From contig NZ_JACHCZ010000006.1 of the NCBI RefSeq assembly GCF_014207255.1, forward strand, positions 1 through 64,000: DNA of 64,000 nt. The letters are read 5' to 3'. Both the position numbers and the translations under genes were made by a program. This document shows, in pieces, positions 33,261 to 41,002 of the stretch. Within the stretch, counting starts at the first letter, position 1; every line of letters begins with the position of its first letter. Below the pieces are notes generated by a model that did no database searches, was not told the DNA's origin, and worked only from the letters and a program-made list of their open reading frames with translations. Origin of the DNA: Pseudomonas sp. JAI120. GTDB taxonomy: Bacteria > Pseudomonadota > Gammaproteobacteria > Pseudomonadales > Pseudomonadaceae.

Positions 33261-34229
33261 TTAGCCCAGCATGTTTTTCAAACGCTCACCGACGCTGCTG
33301 CGGGCTTCATTGATAATTCGCTGGATAAGTTCGGCGCAACTGGGAATATCCTCGATCAGGCCAACCCCCATGCCTGCGGCGAAGGCGCCGTCGTCTGGGT
33401 TGCCGGCAAGCGCTGCTTGAACCCAACGGTGACTGCTGGCCAGACCGAGCAGTTCCTCATGAGTGATCTCACCCTTTTCGAGCTCAAGGATTTTCGCCGT
33501 CAGTTCGTTCTTAAGCACGCGTGTCGAATCACCGATAGAGCGGCAAATCAATGTTGTGTCGCGCTCCGTCGCCTGTAAATAACGCTGTTTGACCGCCTCG
33601 TGCATAGGCGACTCGCGGGTCATCATGAAGCGGGTGCCCATGCTGATACCCTCGGCCCCCAGTGCCAGTGCCGCCACCAGACCCTGACCGTTGACGAAAC
33701 CACCGGCAGCCACCACTGGAATTTCCAATTTGGCCACTGTCGCAGGGATCAGCACTAAACTTGGCACATAGTCTTCGCCAGGATGCCCGGCAGCTTCAAA
33801 TCCTGTAATGCTCACCGCATCGGCGCCCAACTGCTGGGCCTTCAGGGCAAAGCGTACGGAGGTGCATTTATGCAGCACCTTGACGCCGGCTTCATTGAAT
33901 GCGGCGATGAAGCGAGCCGGGTTGCCGCCAGCGGTTTCCACGGCCGTTACACCACAGTCGACGATCACTCGGGCGTAGTCGTCAGGCTCGACGCCCAGAC
34001 CCGGCAGAATGGTGAGATTGACGCCAAAGGGCTTGTCAGTGAGCGCGCGAACCTTGGCAATTTCCTCGCGCAGTGCCTCGGCTGAAGGCAAGGTATGTGC
34101 AGAAAGGAAACCAAGTCCGCCAGCGTTGGCGACAGCAGCGACAATCTCCGCGCGACTGACGTGACGCATGCCGCCCATGATCAGGGGGTAATCGATGCCG
34201 AATAGTTGTGTTATGCGCGTGTTGATCAT
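33261..34229 (-). CDS. Nitronate monooxygenase-like FMN protein
   Basis: A 322-residue member of the same flavoprotein family as the gene at 11762 but from a different branch. It starts TRITQLFGIDYPLIMGGMRH, with GVNLTILPG, the characteristic GFEAAGHPGEDYV loop and AAGGFVNGQGL. GAGGAG before the ATG is strong. A flavin-dependent oxidation or reduction of a pathway intermediate is likely; the substrate is unknown. It is 64 bp from the quinone oxidoreductase gene on the same strand. Confidence 0.87.
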   Translation of the reverse strand: MINTRITQLFGIDYPLIMGGMRHVSRAEIVAAVANAGGLGFLSAHTLPSAEALREEIAKVRALTDKPFGVNLTILPGLGVEPDDYARVIVDCGVTAVETAGGNPARFIAAFNEAGVKVLHKCTSVRFALKAQQLGADAVSITGFEAAGHPGEDYVPSLVLIPATVAKLEIPVVAAGGFVNGQGLVAALALGAEGISMGTRFMMTRESPMHEAVKQRYLQATERDTTLICRSIGDSTRVLKNELTAKILELEKGEITHEELLGLASSHRWVQAALAGNPDDGAFAAGMGVGLIEDIPSCAELIQRIINEARSSVGERLKNMLG

Positions 34230-34293
34230 GTCAAGCTCCTCGTTGTGACCGTCGTAATCGAACCGACAAGCAGAGTCGATAGGACACCTTTTA

Positions 34294-35265
34294 TTACAGC
34301 AATAACAAAGTGGAGCCCTGTGTGTGGCGCGCCTCTAAGTCCTGATGAGCGCGGCCAACCTCGCTTAGAGGGTAGGTCTGGCCGATATGAATCTTTACCT
34401 GACCGCTACTGACCATGTCGAAAAGCTCGTGAGCCATCGTGCGCATCAGTGGCAGATCCTCAATGAACGTCTGCAGGCTGGCAACGGTGATACTGAGTGA
34501 GCCAAGCGCCGCAAGCTCATGCACGTCGAAGGGGGGGACTGGGCCAGAGGCTTGGCCAAAGATGATCAGATGGCCCAAGGGTTTCAGCGATTTGAGCGAG
34601 CCACGAAAGGTGTCTGAGCCAACACCGTCGTACACCACACTCACGCCTTTACCTTCGGTAATTCGGGCCACGGCGTGGGCGACATCCTCTTCACAATAAT
34701 TGATGACGTCATGGCACCCGTGAGAGAGAGCAAGCTGTGCCTTCCCCGCGCTTGAGACGGTGCCAATCACCCGTGCGCCCAGGGCTGCGGCCCATTGGCA
34801 TAGAATCAATCCGACGCTGCCAGCAGCCGCCTGTACGAGTACGGTCTCTCCCGGCTGGACAGGGCTCAATTGCCGCAGCAGATACTGGGCCGTCATCCCG
34901 GCCAGCATCATCCCAGCGGCCGTTCGATCATCTATATTGGCGGGTAGTCGAATGAGTTTGTCAGCGGAAATCAGACGCTGCTCACAGTAGCTGCCTGTGA
35001 ACGGGGCATAGGCAATACGGTCGCCGATCTGGAATTCGGTGACGCCTGCGCCCACGGCTTCGATAATGCCTGCCGCTTCATTCCCAAGAATGGCGGGTAA
35101 TCGCATAGGGTATCGGCCCCGACGGTTATAGACGTCGACAAAGTTAAGCCCTATTGCGGTATGCCTCACGCGTACTTTCCCTGCGCCGGGATCGCCTACG
35201 TCAATCGACTCCCACCGGAAAACATGGGGTCCGCCAAATTCATGGATACGGGCTGCGTAGGGCAT
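34294..35265 (-). CDS. NADPH:quinone oxidoreductase, zinc-independent MDR type
   Basis: A 323-residue medium-chain reductase of the QOR type. It has GLNFVDVYNRRGRYP, GNEAAGIIEAVG, the quinone-reductase signature at about residue 125-145 (GMMLAGMTAQYLLR), VQAAAGSVG as the cofactor loop and C-terminal QTYPLSEVGRAHQDLEAR. The structural and catalytic zinc ligands of alcohol dehydrogenases are absent. It could reduce an enone in the pathway or serve as a general detoxifier. The following gap 35266-35512 shows nothing I recognise. Confidence 0.92.
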   Translation of the reverse strand: MPYAARIHEFGGPHVFRWESIDVGDPGAGKVRVRHTAIGLNFVDVYNRRGRYPMRLPAILGNEAAGIIEAVGAGVTEFQIGDRIAYAPFTGSYCEQRLISADKLIRLPANIDDRTAAGMMLAGMTAQYLLRQLSPVQPGETVLVQAAAGSVGLILCQWAAALGARVIGTVSSAGKAQLALSHGCHDVINYCEEDVAHAVARITEGKGVSVVYDGVGSDTFRGSLKSLKPLGHLIIFGQASGPVPPFDVHELAALGSLSITVASLQTFIEDLPLMRTMAHELFDMVSSGQVKIHIGQTYPLSEVGRAHQDLEARHTQGSTLLLL

Positions 35266-35512
35266 GTTGTCCTCTGCGCATCGGATAGGCTACCGAGCAG
35301 TTTGCGGAAGTGGCTGATCGGACGCCGCATCCAGTGCGTCGTCATTGTATTGGGTCTAAAAGGGCCGCCAGTCGTGGAACAGGCGGCCGGAGGTCACCCT
35401 GAATGGGTGAACGTCACGCTCTTCTTATACCGGTTCATTGCTGAGCCGGCTTGGCATGTCAGGGAGTCAAACAGCGCGACAAAATAAAAATGCACCTATG
35501 TAAGTCAAATCT

Positions 35513-36289
35513 TCACTTCACGTATTTACGGAATTCAGGCTTACGTTTTTCGCGAAACGCGTTACCGCCTTCTTTGGATTCTTCGGTGTCGTAGTACAGG
35601 GCCAGCGCTTGCATGGCGAAAGCGCCTATGCCACGAATGTTTTCGTTGTCCATGTTGAACGAGCGCTTGGCCAAGGCGATGGCGGTAGGGCTCATCATCA
35701 GGATTTCGTCGCACCATTTCTTCACTTCAGCGTCTAGCTGGTCTAGCGGCACGACGGCGTTGACCAGGCCCCAGTCCAGCGCCTGCTTGGCGGAGTAACG
35801 GCGGCACAGGTACCAGATCTCGCGGGCTCGCTTGTCACCGGCCAGTCGGGCGAGCAGGGCGGTGCCAAAGCCTGGATCGACCGAGCCGACTTTAGGCCCG
35901 ACTTGACCCAGTTGCGCGCTTTCGGCCGCGATGGCCAGGTCACAGAGCGTGACCAGGACGTTACCACCGCCGATGGCATAGCCATTGACGCGGGCGATGA
36001 CCGGTTTAGGGATGTCCCGAATGATGCTTTGCAGCTCTTCGATGGGCAGGCCGACCACGCCGCGCCCCGCATGACGACCACCGGATTGATCACTGCCGGT
36101 GCAGAACGCCTTGTCACCGGCGCCGGTCAACACGACCACGCCAGTGTCTTTGCTGTATCCGGCCTTGCTGAACGCCTGGATCAATTCCTCACAGGTGTTG
36201 GCGGTAAAGGCGTTGTACACCTGCGGACGGTTGATCGTGATAGTCGCGATACCGTTATCTTCGGTGTAGAGAATGTCTTTGAATTCCAT
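35513..36289 (-). CDS. badI: BadI-like 2-ketocyclohexanecarboxyl-CoA hydrolase
   Basis: A 258-residue crotonase that matches BadI along its whole length as I recall that protein. Shared segments include NAFTANTCEELIQAFSKAGY, VVLTGAGDKAFCTGSDQS, PKPVIARVNGYAIGGGNVL, GQVGPKVGSVDPGFGTALLA, REIWYLCRRYSAKQA and RKPEFRKYVK. BadI hydrolyses a C-C bond of a cyclic 2-keto acyl-CoA, opening a six-membered ring to a dicarboxylic acyl-CoA. It lies 28 bp after a BadH-like dehydrogenase that would make its substrate. A polycyclic analogue, rather than cyclohexanecarboxylate itself, may be the true substrate here. Confidence 0.9.
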   Translation of the reverse strand: MEFKDILYTEDNGIATITINRPQVYNAFTANTCEELIQAFSKAGYSKDTGVVVLTGAGDKAFCTGSDQSGGRHAGRGVVGLPIEELQSIIRDIPKPVIARVNGYAIGGGNVLVTLCDLAIAAESAQLGQVGPKVGSVDPGFGTALLARLAGDKRAREIWYLCRRYSAKQALDWGLVNAVVPLDQLDAEVKKWCDEILMMSPTAIALAKRSFNMDNENIRGIGAFAMQALALYYDTEESKEGGNAFREKRKPEFRKYVK

Positions 36290-36317
36290 GGGCAGTTCCT
36301 GAATGAAATGAGTGGGC

Positions 36318-37082
36318 TTAGCCGACCATCGTCAAGCCACCAGACACACTGATGACCTGGCCGGTGATAAAGGCGGCATCGTCGCTGGACAGAAACAGGA
36401 CCATGCCTGCCACGTCGTCCGGCTGACCCATGCGACCGAATGGAACGGCCCTGACCAGACCGGCTTTGATTTTTTCGCCTTTTTCGCCTTGGGCCAGGTT
36501 GTCCAGCAGCGCGGTTTCGGTCGGGCCTGGGCACACGACATTGACGGGAATCTGCTGGCGCGACATTTCACGGGCCATGGTTTTGCTGAACGCGATCAGG
36601 CCGCCTTTGCAGAACGAGTAGACCGCCTCCATCGACGACCCGACCCGACCGGCGTCCGAGGAAATATTCACCACGCGACCGGTACCGCGTGCGCTCATGC
36701 GCTTGAGTACGGCGTGGTGCATGTTCAGTGGACCGTAAAGGTTGATCGCAACGACTTTGTCCCAAAAAGGCTTTTCGGTTTGCAGGAAAAATGCGCCGAT
36801 ATCCCAGCCGGCGTTATTAACCAATACGTCGATAGGGCCCAGTTCGTCTTCGACTTGAGTGACGGCGGCGTTCACGGCGTCATGATCGGTAATATCGACC
36901 TTGTAGCCACGAGCACGGACACCCAGGGCTTCGAGGTCATTGGCCAGTTTTTGTGTGGCTTCGCTGTTGAGGTCGAACACCGCTACGGTGGAGCCTGCTT
37001 CAGCGAAGCGACGGCAGATGGCACTGCCAATACCGCCGGCGCCACCCGTGACCAGTACGACCTTGTCTTTCAATCCTTTCAT
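36318..37082 (-). CDS. badH: BadH-like 2-hydroxycyclohexanecarboxyl-CoA dehydrogenase (SDR)
   Basis: A 254-residue SDR. It has TGGAGGIGSAICRRF, VDITDHDAV, LVNNAGWDIGAFF, PLNMHHAVLKRM, VVNISSDAGRVGSSMEAVY and the Tyr-x3-Lys YSFCK, closing with VISVSGGLTMVG. These phrases are those of BadH, which oxidises the ring hydroxyl to the 2-keto acyl-CoA used by BadI. The ATG at 37082 has AAGG eight nt upstream. It sits directly upstream of badI in the 40131-to-35513 operon. Confidence 0.87.
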   Translation of the reverse strand: MKGLKDKVVLVTGGAGGIGSAICRRFAEAGSTVAVFDLNSEATQKLANDLEALGVRARGYKVDITDHDAVNAAVTQVEDELGPIDVLVNNAGWDIGAFFLQTEKPFWDKVVAINLYGPLNMHHAVLKRMSARGTGRVVNISSDAGRVGSSMEAVYSFCKGGLIAFSKTMAREMSRQQIPVNVVCPGPTETALLDNLAQGEKGEKIKAGLVRAVPFGRMGQPDDVAGMVLFLSSDDAAFITGQVISVSGGLTMVG

Positions 37083-37132
37083 GTTCAATACCTTCTTCTA
37101 GCAGTCGATTCGCGGACTGGCCGCACAGGCGT

Positions 37133-38416
37133 TCATTGTTTTGGCGACTCAGCCGCAGCTGCAAAGGGCATGGGCTTGGCGACAGGACTGCTCGCCGTGG
37201 CGCGTTTCTTTGCATGGCTTTGGGATAGCCGGGCCGCCGTGTCAGCGCTGTAGCCAACCTCGGCGAGAATTTCCAGGCTGTGCTCGCCCAGATTCGGGGG
37301 GAGATAACGGACGTTGCCGGGAGACGCCGAGAACTGAACCGGGATTGAGGTCATCACCAACTCGCCCTCGGTGGGGTGCTCCACATGCTGGAAGAACCCG
37401 GTTTCCTTGAGGTATTCGTCCTTCATCAAATCGTTCAGCTCGCGCACCTGACCATGGGGAACATCCGCTTCAGCGAAGATGTTTTCCCATTCGGCCGAGC
37501 TTTTGCAGGCAATGGCAGCCCCCAGAATTCCATACAGCTCGTTGATATTGAGCATGCGTTCGCTCATGCGGCAGAAACGCGGGTCTTCCAATAGCTCGGG
37601 CCTGCCGATGGCCTTGAGCACCCGTCGCCATTGCTCGTCGTTGACCGCCAGCAGACAGATGTGCCCGTCCAGGGTGGCGTAGGGCTTGCGATGGGTTGAA
37701 AACATCCGCGTATAGCCCAGCCCTTCACCGTTGGATGAGCCCAAGGCACCTTCCCACAGGTGCTCGAACAGATTGAACTGCAGCATGGTTTCGAGCATGG
37801 GCACCAGCACCTGCTGACCTTCTCCGGTACGCTCGCGGTGCAGCAATGCCATGCTGATTGAGGACGCCAGGACGTAACCGCAGAACTTGTCGACGATGAC
37901 CGTCGGGAAGTAGCGAGGTTGCCCATCGAGCCCACGGTTGATCGCGGCCAGACCGCTTTCGCCTTGAATGACATCGTCGAATGCCGGCATGTCCTTGTAC
38001 GGACCGTCGCCTCGATAACCCGGAGCGAAGGCGTAGATAATCTTCGGGTTTCGCTCGCGGATCTTTTCATAGCAAATACCCAAGCGCTTGGCAGCGCTGG
38101 GACGCATGCTGTGCACCACCACATCGGCGGTTTCTACCAGCTTGAGCAGTGCTTCCATGCACTCGGCCTGCTTGAGGTCGAGCACCACGCTGCGCTTGTT
38201 GCGGTTCATGATCAGGTAAAACACCGCCATGTCCGGGTTTTTGCCTGGGCCGTTCTGACGGTTCTGGTCGCCGGAGGGCGGTTCGATCTTGATAATGTCA
38301 GCGCCCATATCGCCGAGGATCTGGGTCGCTACCGGGCCGAGGACATTGATCGACAAATCAATGACCCGCAGACCGGCGAGTGGGCCGGTCGGTTTCTCCA
38401 ATTCCTGCTGGGCCAT
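37133..38416 (-). CDS. CaiB/BaiF family CoA-transferase
   Basis: A 427-residue family III CoA-transferase. It contains GLRVIDLSINVLGPVATQIL, IIKIEPPSGDQNRQNGPGKN, YAFAPGYRGDGPYKDMPAFD with the expected catalytic Asp, and DVIQGESGLAAINRG. A C-terminal tail of about 25 residues, rich in Ala, Ser and Lys, is longer than usual. The ATG at 38416 is 2 bp after the MaoC stop. In a Bad-like operon it could attach CoA to a cyclic carboxylic acid. Confidence 0.9.
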   Translation of the reverse strand: MAQQELEKPTGPLAGLRVIDLSINVLGPVATQILGDMGADIIKIEPPSGDQNRQNGPGKNPDMAVFYLIMNRNKRSVVLDLKQAECMEALLKLVETADVVVHSMRPSAAKRLGICYEKIRERNPKIIYAFAPGYRGDGPYKDMPAFDDVIQGESGLAAINRGLDGQPRYFPTVIVDKFCGYVLASSISMALLHRERTGEGQQVLVPMLETMLQFNLFEHLWEGALGSSNGEGLGYTRMFSTHRKPYATLDGHICLLAVNDEQWRRVLKAIGRPELLEDPRFCRMSERMLNINELYGILGAAIACKSSAEWENIFAEADVPHGQVRELNDLMKDEYLKETGFFQHVEHPTEGELVMTSIPVQFSASPGNVRYLPPNLGEHSLEILAEVGYSADTAARLSQSHAKKRATASSPVAKPMPFAAAAESPKQ

Positions 38417-38418
38417 GG

Positions 38419-38898
38419 TCAATTACCCTTATAGTCTTTGCCTTTGACCAGGCGCAGCGGGGTGTAGACCTGCACCAGCGTGCCATCTTGCTTGATGATC
38501 CGGTTACGCGTGCGCACCAGACCGAGCCCCGGGCGATTGGCGCTTTCGCGGCACTCGATGACCTCGCATTCGACGTGAATGGTATCGCCGACGAACACCG
38601 GTGCCTTGATGTCCAGTTCCATGTTCAGGAACGCAAAGCCAACCCCTTGCATGGTCGCTTGAGTCAGCAGACCCTCCGCGAAGGTAAAGACCAGTGCGCC
38701 AGGGGCAACACGACCTTTGATCGCAGATTGCTCCTTGAGAAATTCAATGTTGGTGAACAACACTTCGAGCATGCCTGTCACGGAAACGAAGTTGACGACA
38801 TCGGTTTCCGTCACGGTGCGCCCGACGGTCTGGAATTTCCTCCCTACAGACAGATCTTCCCAATGGATGCCCAGGCCTACGGTCTCAATCTGCTCCAT
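38419..38898 (-). CDS. MaoC-like (R)-hydratase
   Basis: A 159-residue single-hotdog dehydratase of the MaoC family, which hydrates 2-enoyl-CoA. It has the conserved region DVVNFVSVTGMLEVLFTN, GRVAPGALVFTFAEGLLTQ and LNMELDIKAPVFVGDTIHVE. The strict MaoC Asp/His motif (D-x4-H) is not obvious, since the position is occupied by VSVTGMLEV, so catalysis may differ from standard R-hydratases. AAAGGA precedes the ATG at 38898. It lies between the acyl-CoA dehydrogenase and CaiB genes. Confidence 0.85.
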   Translation of the reverse strand: MEQIETVGLGIHWEDLSVGRKFQTVGRTVTETDVVNFVSVTGMLEVLFTNIEFLKEQSAIKGRVAPGALVFTFAEGLLTQATMQGVGFAFLNMELDIKAPVFVGDTIHVECEVIECRESANRPGLGLVRTRNRIIKQDGTLVQVYTPLRLVKGKDYKGN

Positions 38899-38958
38899 GG
38901 TTTTGTCCTTTCTCGTTCTTGTTGGTGAGTGCGGGTGATAGGTCACTGCGCGCTGAAG

Positions 38959-40131
38959 TCATGAGGCGTCGCGCCGGGCCACTCGGCCCAATACGCTGTC
39001 GGCGATAATGTTTCGCTGGATCTGGTTGGTGCCCTCAATGATCTGGATCACCTTGGCATCACGGAAATAGCGGTTGATCGGGTACTCATTGGAAATGCCG
39101 GCGGCTCCGAACAGCTGGACGGCATCGGTCGCGACTTTCATGGCTACGTCCGAGGCGAACATTTTTGCCATGGCCGCCATAGGGGCGAGCGCCCGCCCGC
39201 TGATACCGGCGTCAACCATAGAGGCGGTGCGGTACACCAGCTGGCGTGCGGCTTCGGTCTGGGCCACCATGTCGGCGACCATCCAGCGAATACCTTGGAA
39301 GTCACTGATTTTCTGTTTGAACGCCATTCGATTCTGGATGTAGTCAATGGCATGATCGATGGCGCCTTGCGCCAAACCTACCGCCCTGGCTGCAATCAAG
39401 GGGCGGCTGGTGTTCAGCGCCTCCATAGCGACTTTGAATCCTTCGCCGCCTTCGGGGCCGAGGCGGTTGTCATCGGTGATGAAGGCATCGTCGAAAAACA
39501 GTGCGCAGGCGGGAATGCCGCGTGCCCCCATCTTGTGTTCGGGAGCGCCAATGGTCAGGCCAGGTGTCGTCCGGTCGACAATGAACAGGTTGATCCCCAG
39601 CGGGGTGCCGTCTTCGGCCACGGTTTTGGCCGCCACGAGGATGAAATCGGCGATGTGCGAGTTGGTGCACCAGATTTTTGCACCATTGAGCACATAGCCG
39701 CCTTCGGTTCTACGCGCCGTGGTCTTGATTCCGGACACGTCAGAACCACTCTGCGGCTCGGTCAACGACAGCGCGCCGCGTAAATCACCCGACGCCAAGC
39801 CCGGCAACAATCGCTGCTTCTGTTCTTCAGTTCCGCCGCCCAGGATCGCGCCGAACGGTGTCCACTGAACCACCAACAGATAGCCGGTGTTGTAGCAAAC
39901 CCGGCCCAGCTCTTCGACCGCTATACAGGCAGACAACAAACTGTTGGTGCCGCCGTATTCCTCAGGGAACGGCAGGGCAAACAAGCCAAGCTCTTTGAGA
40001 AGGGCGAACATATCGTGAGGATATTCACCAGTGCGGTCGATAGCGTCGGCACGTGGGGCGACCTTGTCCCTGGCTACTCGGCGGACCAGATCCTGAATTT
40101 CACGCTGATCATCGGTCAGTTCGTACGTCAC
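38959..40131 (-). CDS. Acyl-CoA dehydrogenase
   Basis: A 390-residue homomeric-type acyl-CoA dehydrogenase. FAD and substrate segments include ALSLTEPQSGSDVSG and NGAKIWCTNSHIAD. The catalytic base is the Glu in VIQIIEGTNQIQRN, the standard position of short- and medium-chain enzymes. The start is uncertain: GTG at 40131 has GGGAG upstream, and a GTG at 40143 is also in frame. As first gene of the badH-badI operon it resembles the dehydrogenase step on a cyclohexane-carboxyl-CoA-like substrate. Double operators F and G lie about 100 bp upstream. Confidence 0.92.
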   Translation of the reverse strand: MTYELTDDQREIQDLVRRVARDKVAPRADAIDRTGEYPHDMFALLKELGLFALPFPEEYGGTNSLLSACIAVEELGRVCYNTGYLLVVQWTPFGAILGGGTEEQKQRLLPGLASGDLRGALSLTEPQSGSDVSGIKTTARRTEGGYVLNGAKIWCTNSHIADFILVAAKTVAEDGTPLGINLFIVDRTTPGLTIGAPEHKMGARGIPACALFFDDAFITDDNRLGPEGGEGFKVAMEALNTSRPLIAARAVGLAQGAIDHAIDYIQNRMAFKQKISDFQGIRWMVADMVAQTEAARQLVYRTASMVDAGISGRALAPMAAMAKMFASDVAMKVATDAVQLFGAAGISNEYPINRYFRDAKVIQIIEGTNQIQRNIIADSVLGRVARRDAS

Positions 40132-40231
40132 GGTTATGCTCACTCCCCAAACACACTGGTTACGGCGGCGGCTCGAACCTACCAACGGGTTCGGCCAATG
40201 CAACGCTGTCAGAAGCCGGCGTCCATGTTTC

Positions 40232-40276
40232 TGAACGTCGTTCGTAAAAGTAAACGTCGTTCAGGTTTTGTGTCAA
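40232..40276 (-). promoter_or_regulatory. Promoter with tandem operators F and G
   Basis: On the minus strand TTGACA (40276-40271) is followed after 7 nt by operator G (40263-40251) and, 26 nt from the hexamer, by operator F (40244-40232). Each has one mismatch from TGAAC-N3-GTTCA. The two centres are 19 bp apart, about two helical turns. The etfBA promoter at 57698 has nearly the same geometry. It drives the 40131-to-35513 operon. Confidence 0.7.
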
Positions 40277-40426
40277 GCGCATTTAAGCTGAATGCAGGGG
40301 ATGGACCCTCGCAGAGGGCTGAGAACCCTGTATATCCGAGATTTTACGGGTGGCTGGCGCGTCTTGGAGGCTTTCAAAAAATCTGCAGGGGAGATATTTG
40401 AGGAGGGATCAGGCAAAAAATATGAA

Positions 40427-40442
40427 AATACCGTTCGGTATT
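40427..40442. promoter_or_regulatory. AATACCG/CGGTATT palindrome
   Basis: A perfect 16-bp palindrome with 7-bp arms lies midway in the gap 40264-40566 between the two divergent operons. It differs from the TGAAC palindromes and could bind a second regulator. No terminator-like T-run is present. Confidence 0.35.
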
Positions 40443-40479
40443 ATGTATATCTTGTGAGTACGCAATAGATGCAGCATGC

Positions 40480-40524
40480 TTGACGTTGCAGAAGAACGGC
40501 GTTTACTATTCGGAATGACGTTCA
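40480..40524 (+). promoter_or_regulatory. Promoter and operator H of the large plus-strand operon
   Basis: TTGACG (40480-40485), 18 nt, then TACTAT (40504-40509) form a plausible sigma-70 promoter. A degenerate operator GGAATGACGTTCA (40512-40524) starts 26 nt after the -35. It has one perfect half (GTTCA) and a weak left half. The position supports it despite the mismatches. It would drive the genes from 40567 onward. Confidence 0.6.
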
Positions 40525-40566
40525 TAAAAACAACTTATTTTCTGCGAATATACGAAGGTAAAACCC

Positions 40567-40935
40567 ATGGATGCCTTGCTCCCTGAGTCTGATTACCAGT
40601 GCCATCTCTCCGAGGGGCGATTCATGCTGCAGCGCAGTCGGCAGAGCGGTGCTTTCGTCTTCTATCCGCGTGTTGCCGAGCCGGGATCCGGGCGCACTGA
40701 CCTTGAATGGGTCCCGGCCAGCGGCCGTGGCGTGGTGTATTCCACCACCGTCGTTCGTCAGCGCCCTCCGACACCTCATTACAACGTAGCCCTGATCGAC
40801 CTCGCTGAAGGCGTGCGCATGATGAGCCGCGTCGAAGGGATCGAGCCTGAGGCCGTGCAGATCGGGCAAAACGTTCAGGCCCGTATCGTGCGTGACGCCA
40901 GTGATGTGGCGGTGCTGATTTTCGAACCGGTTTGA
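40567..40935 (+). CDS. DUF35 OB-fold protein, partner of the Ltp2-like aldolase
   Basis: A 122-residue OB-fold protein of the DUF35 type, which pairs with thiolase-like lipid-transfer proteins and organises their active site. The OB region is visible as LEWVPASGRGVVYSTTVVRQ and ALIDLAEGVRMMSRV. The usual N-terminal zinc ribbon (two C-x2-C pairs) is missing: the corresponding stretch FMLQRSRQSGAFVFYPR has no cysteine. It lies 67 bp upstream of the thiolase-like gene, as in the ChsH2/Ltp2 steroid side-chain retro-aldolase pairs. Confidence 0.85.
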   Translation: MDALLPESDYQCHLSEGRFMLQRSRQSGAFVFYPRVAEPGSGRTDLEWVPASGRGVVYSTTVVRQRPPTPHYNVALIDLAEGVRMMSRVEGIEPEAVQIGQNVQARIVRDASDVAVLIFEPV

Positions 40936-41002
40936 CGAGCATCGCTTCAAAGAGCCAGTGTCTTTCTATTTACCTGCAGCCATAACAACAAGGCAGGACC
41001 CT

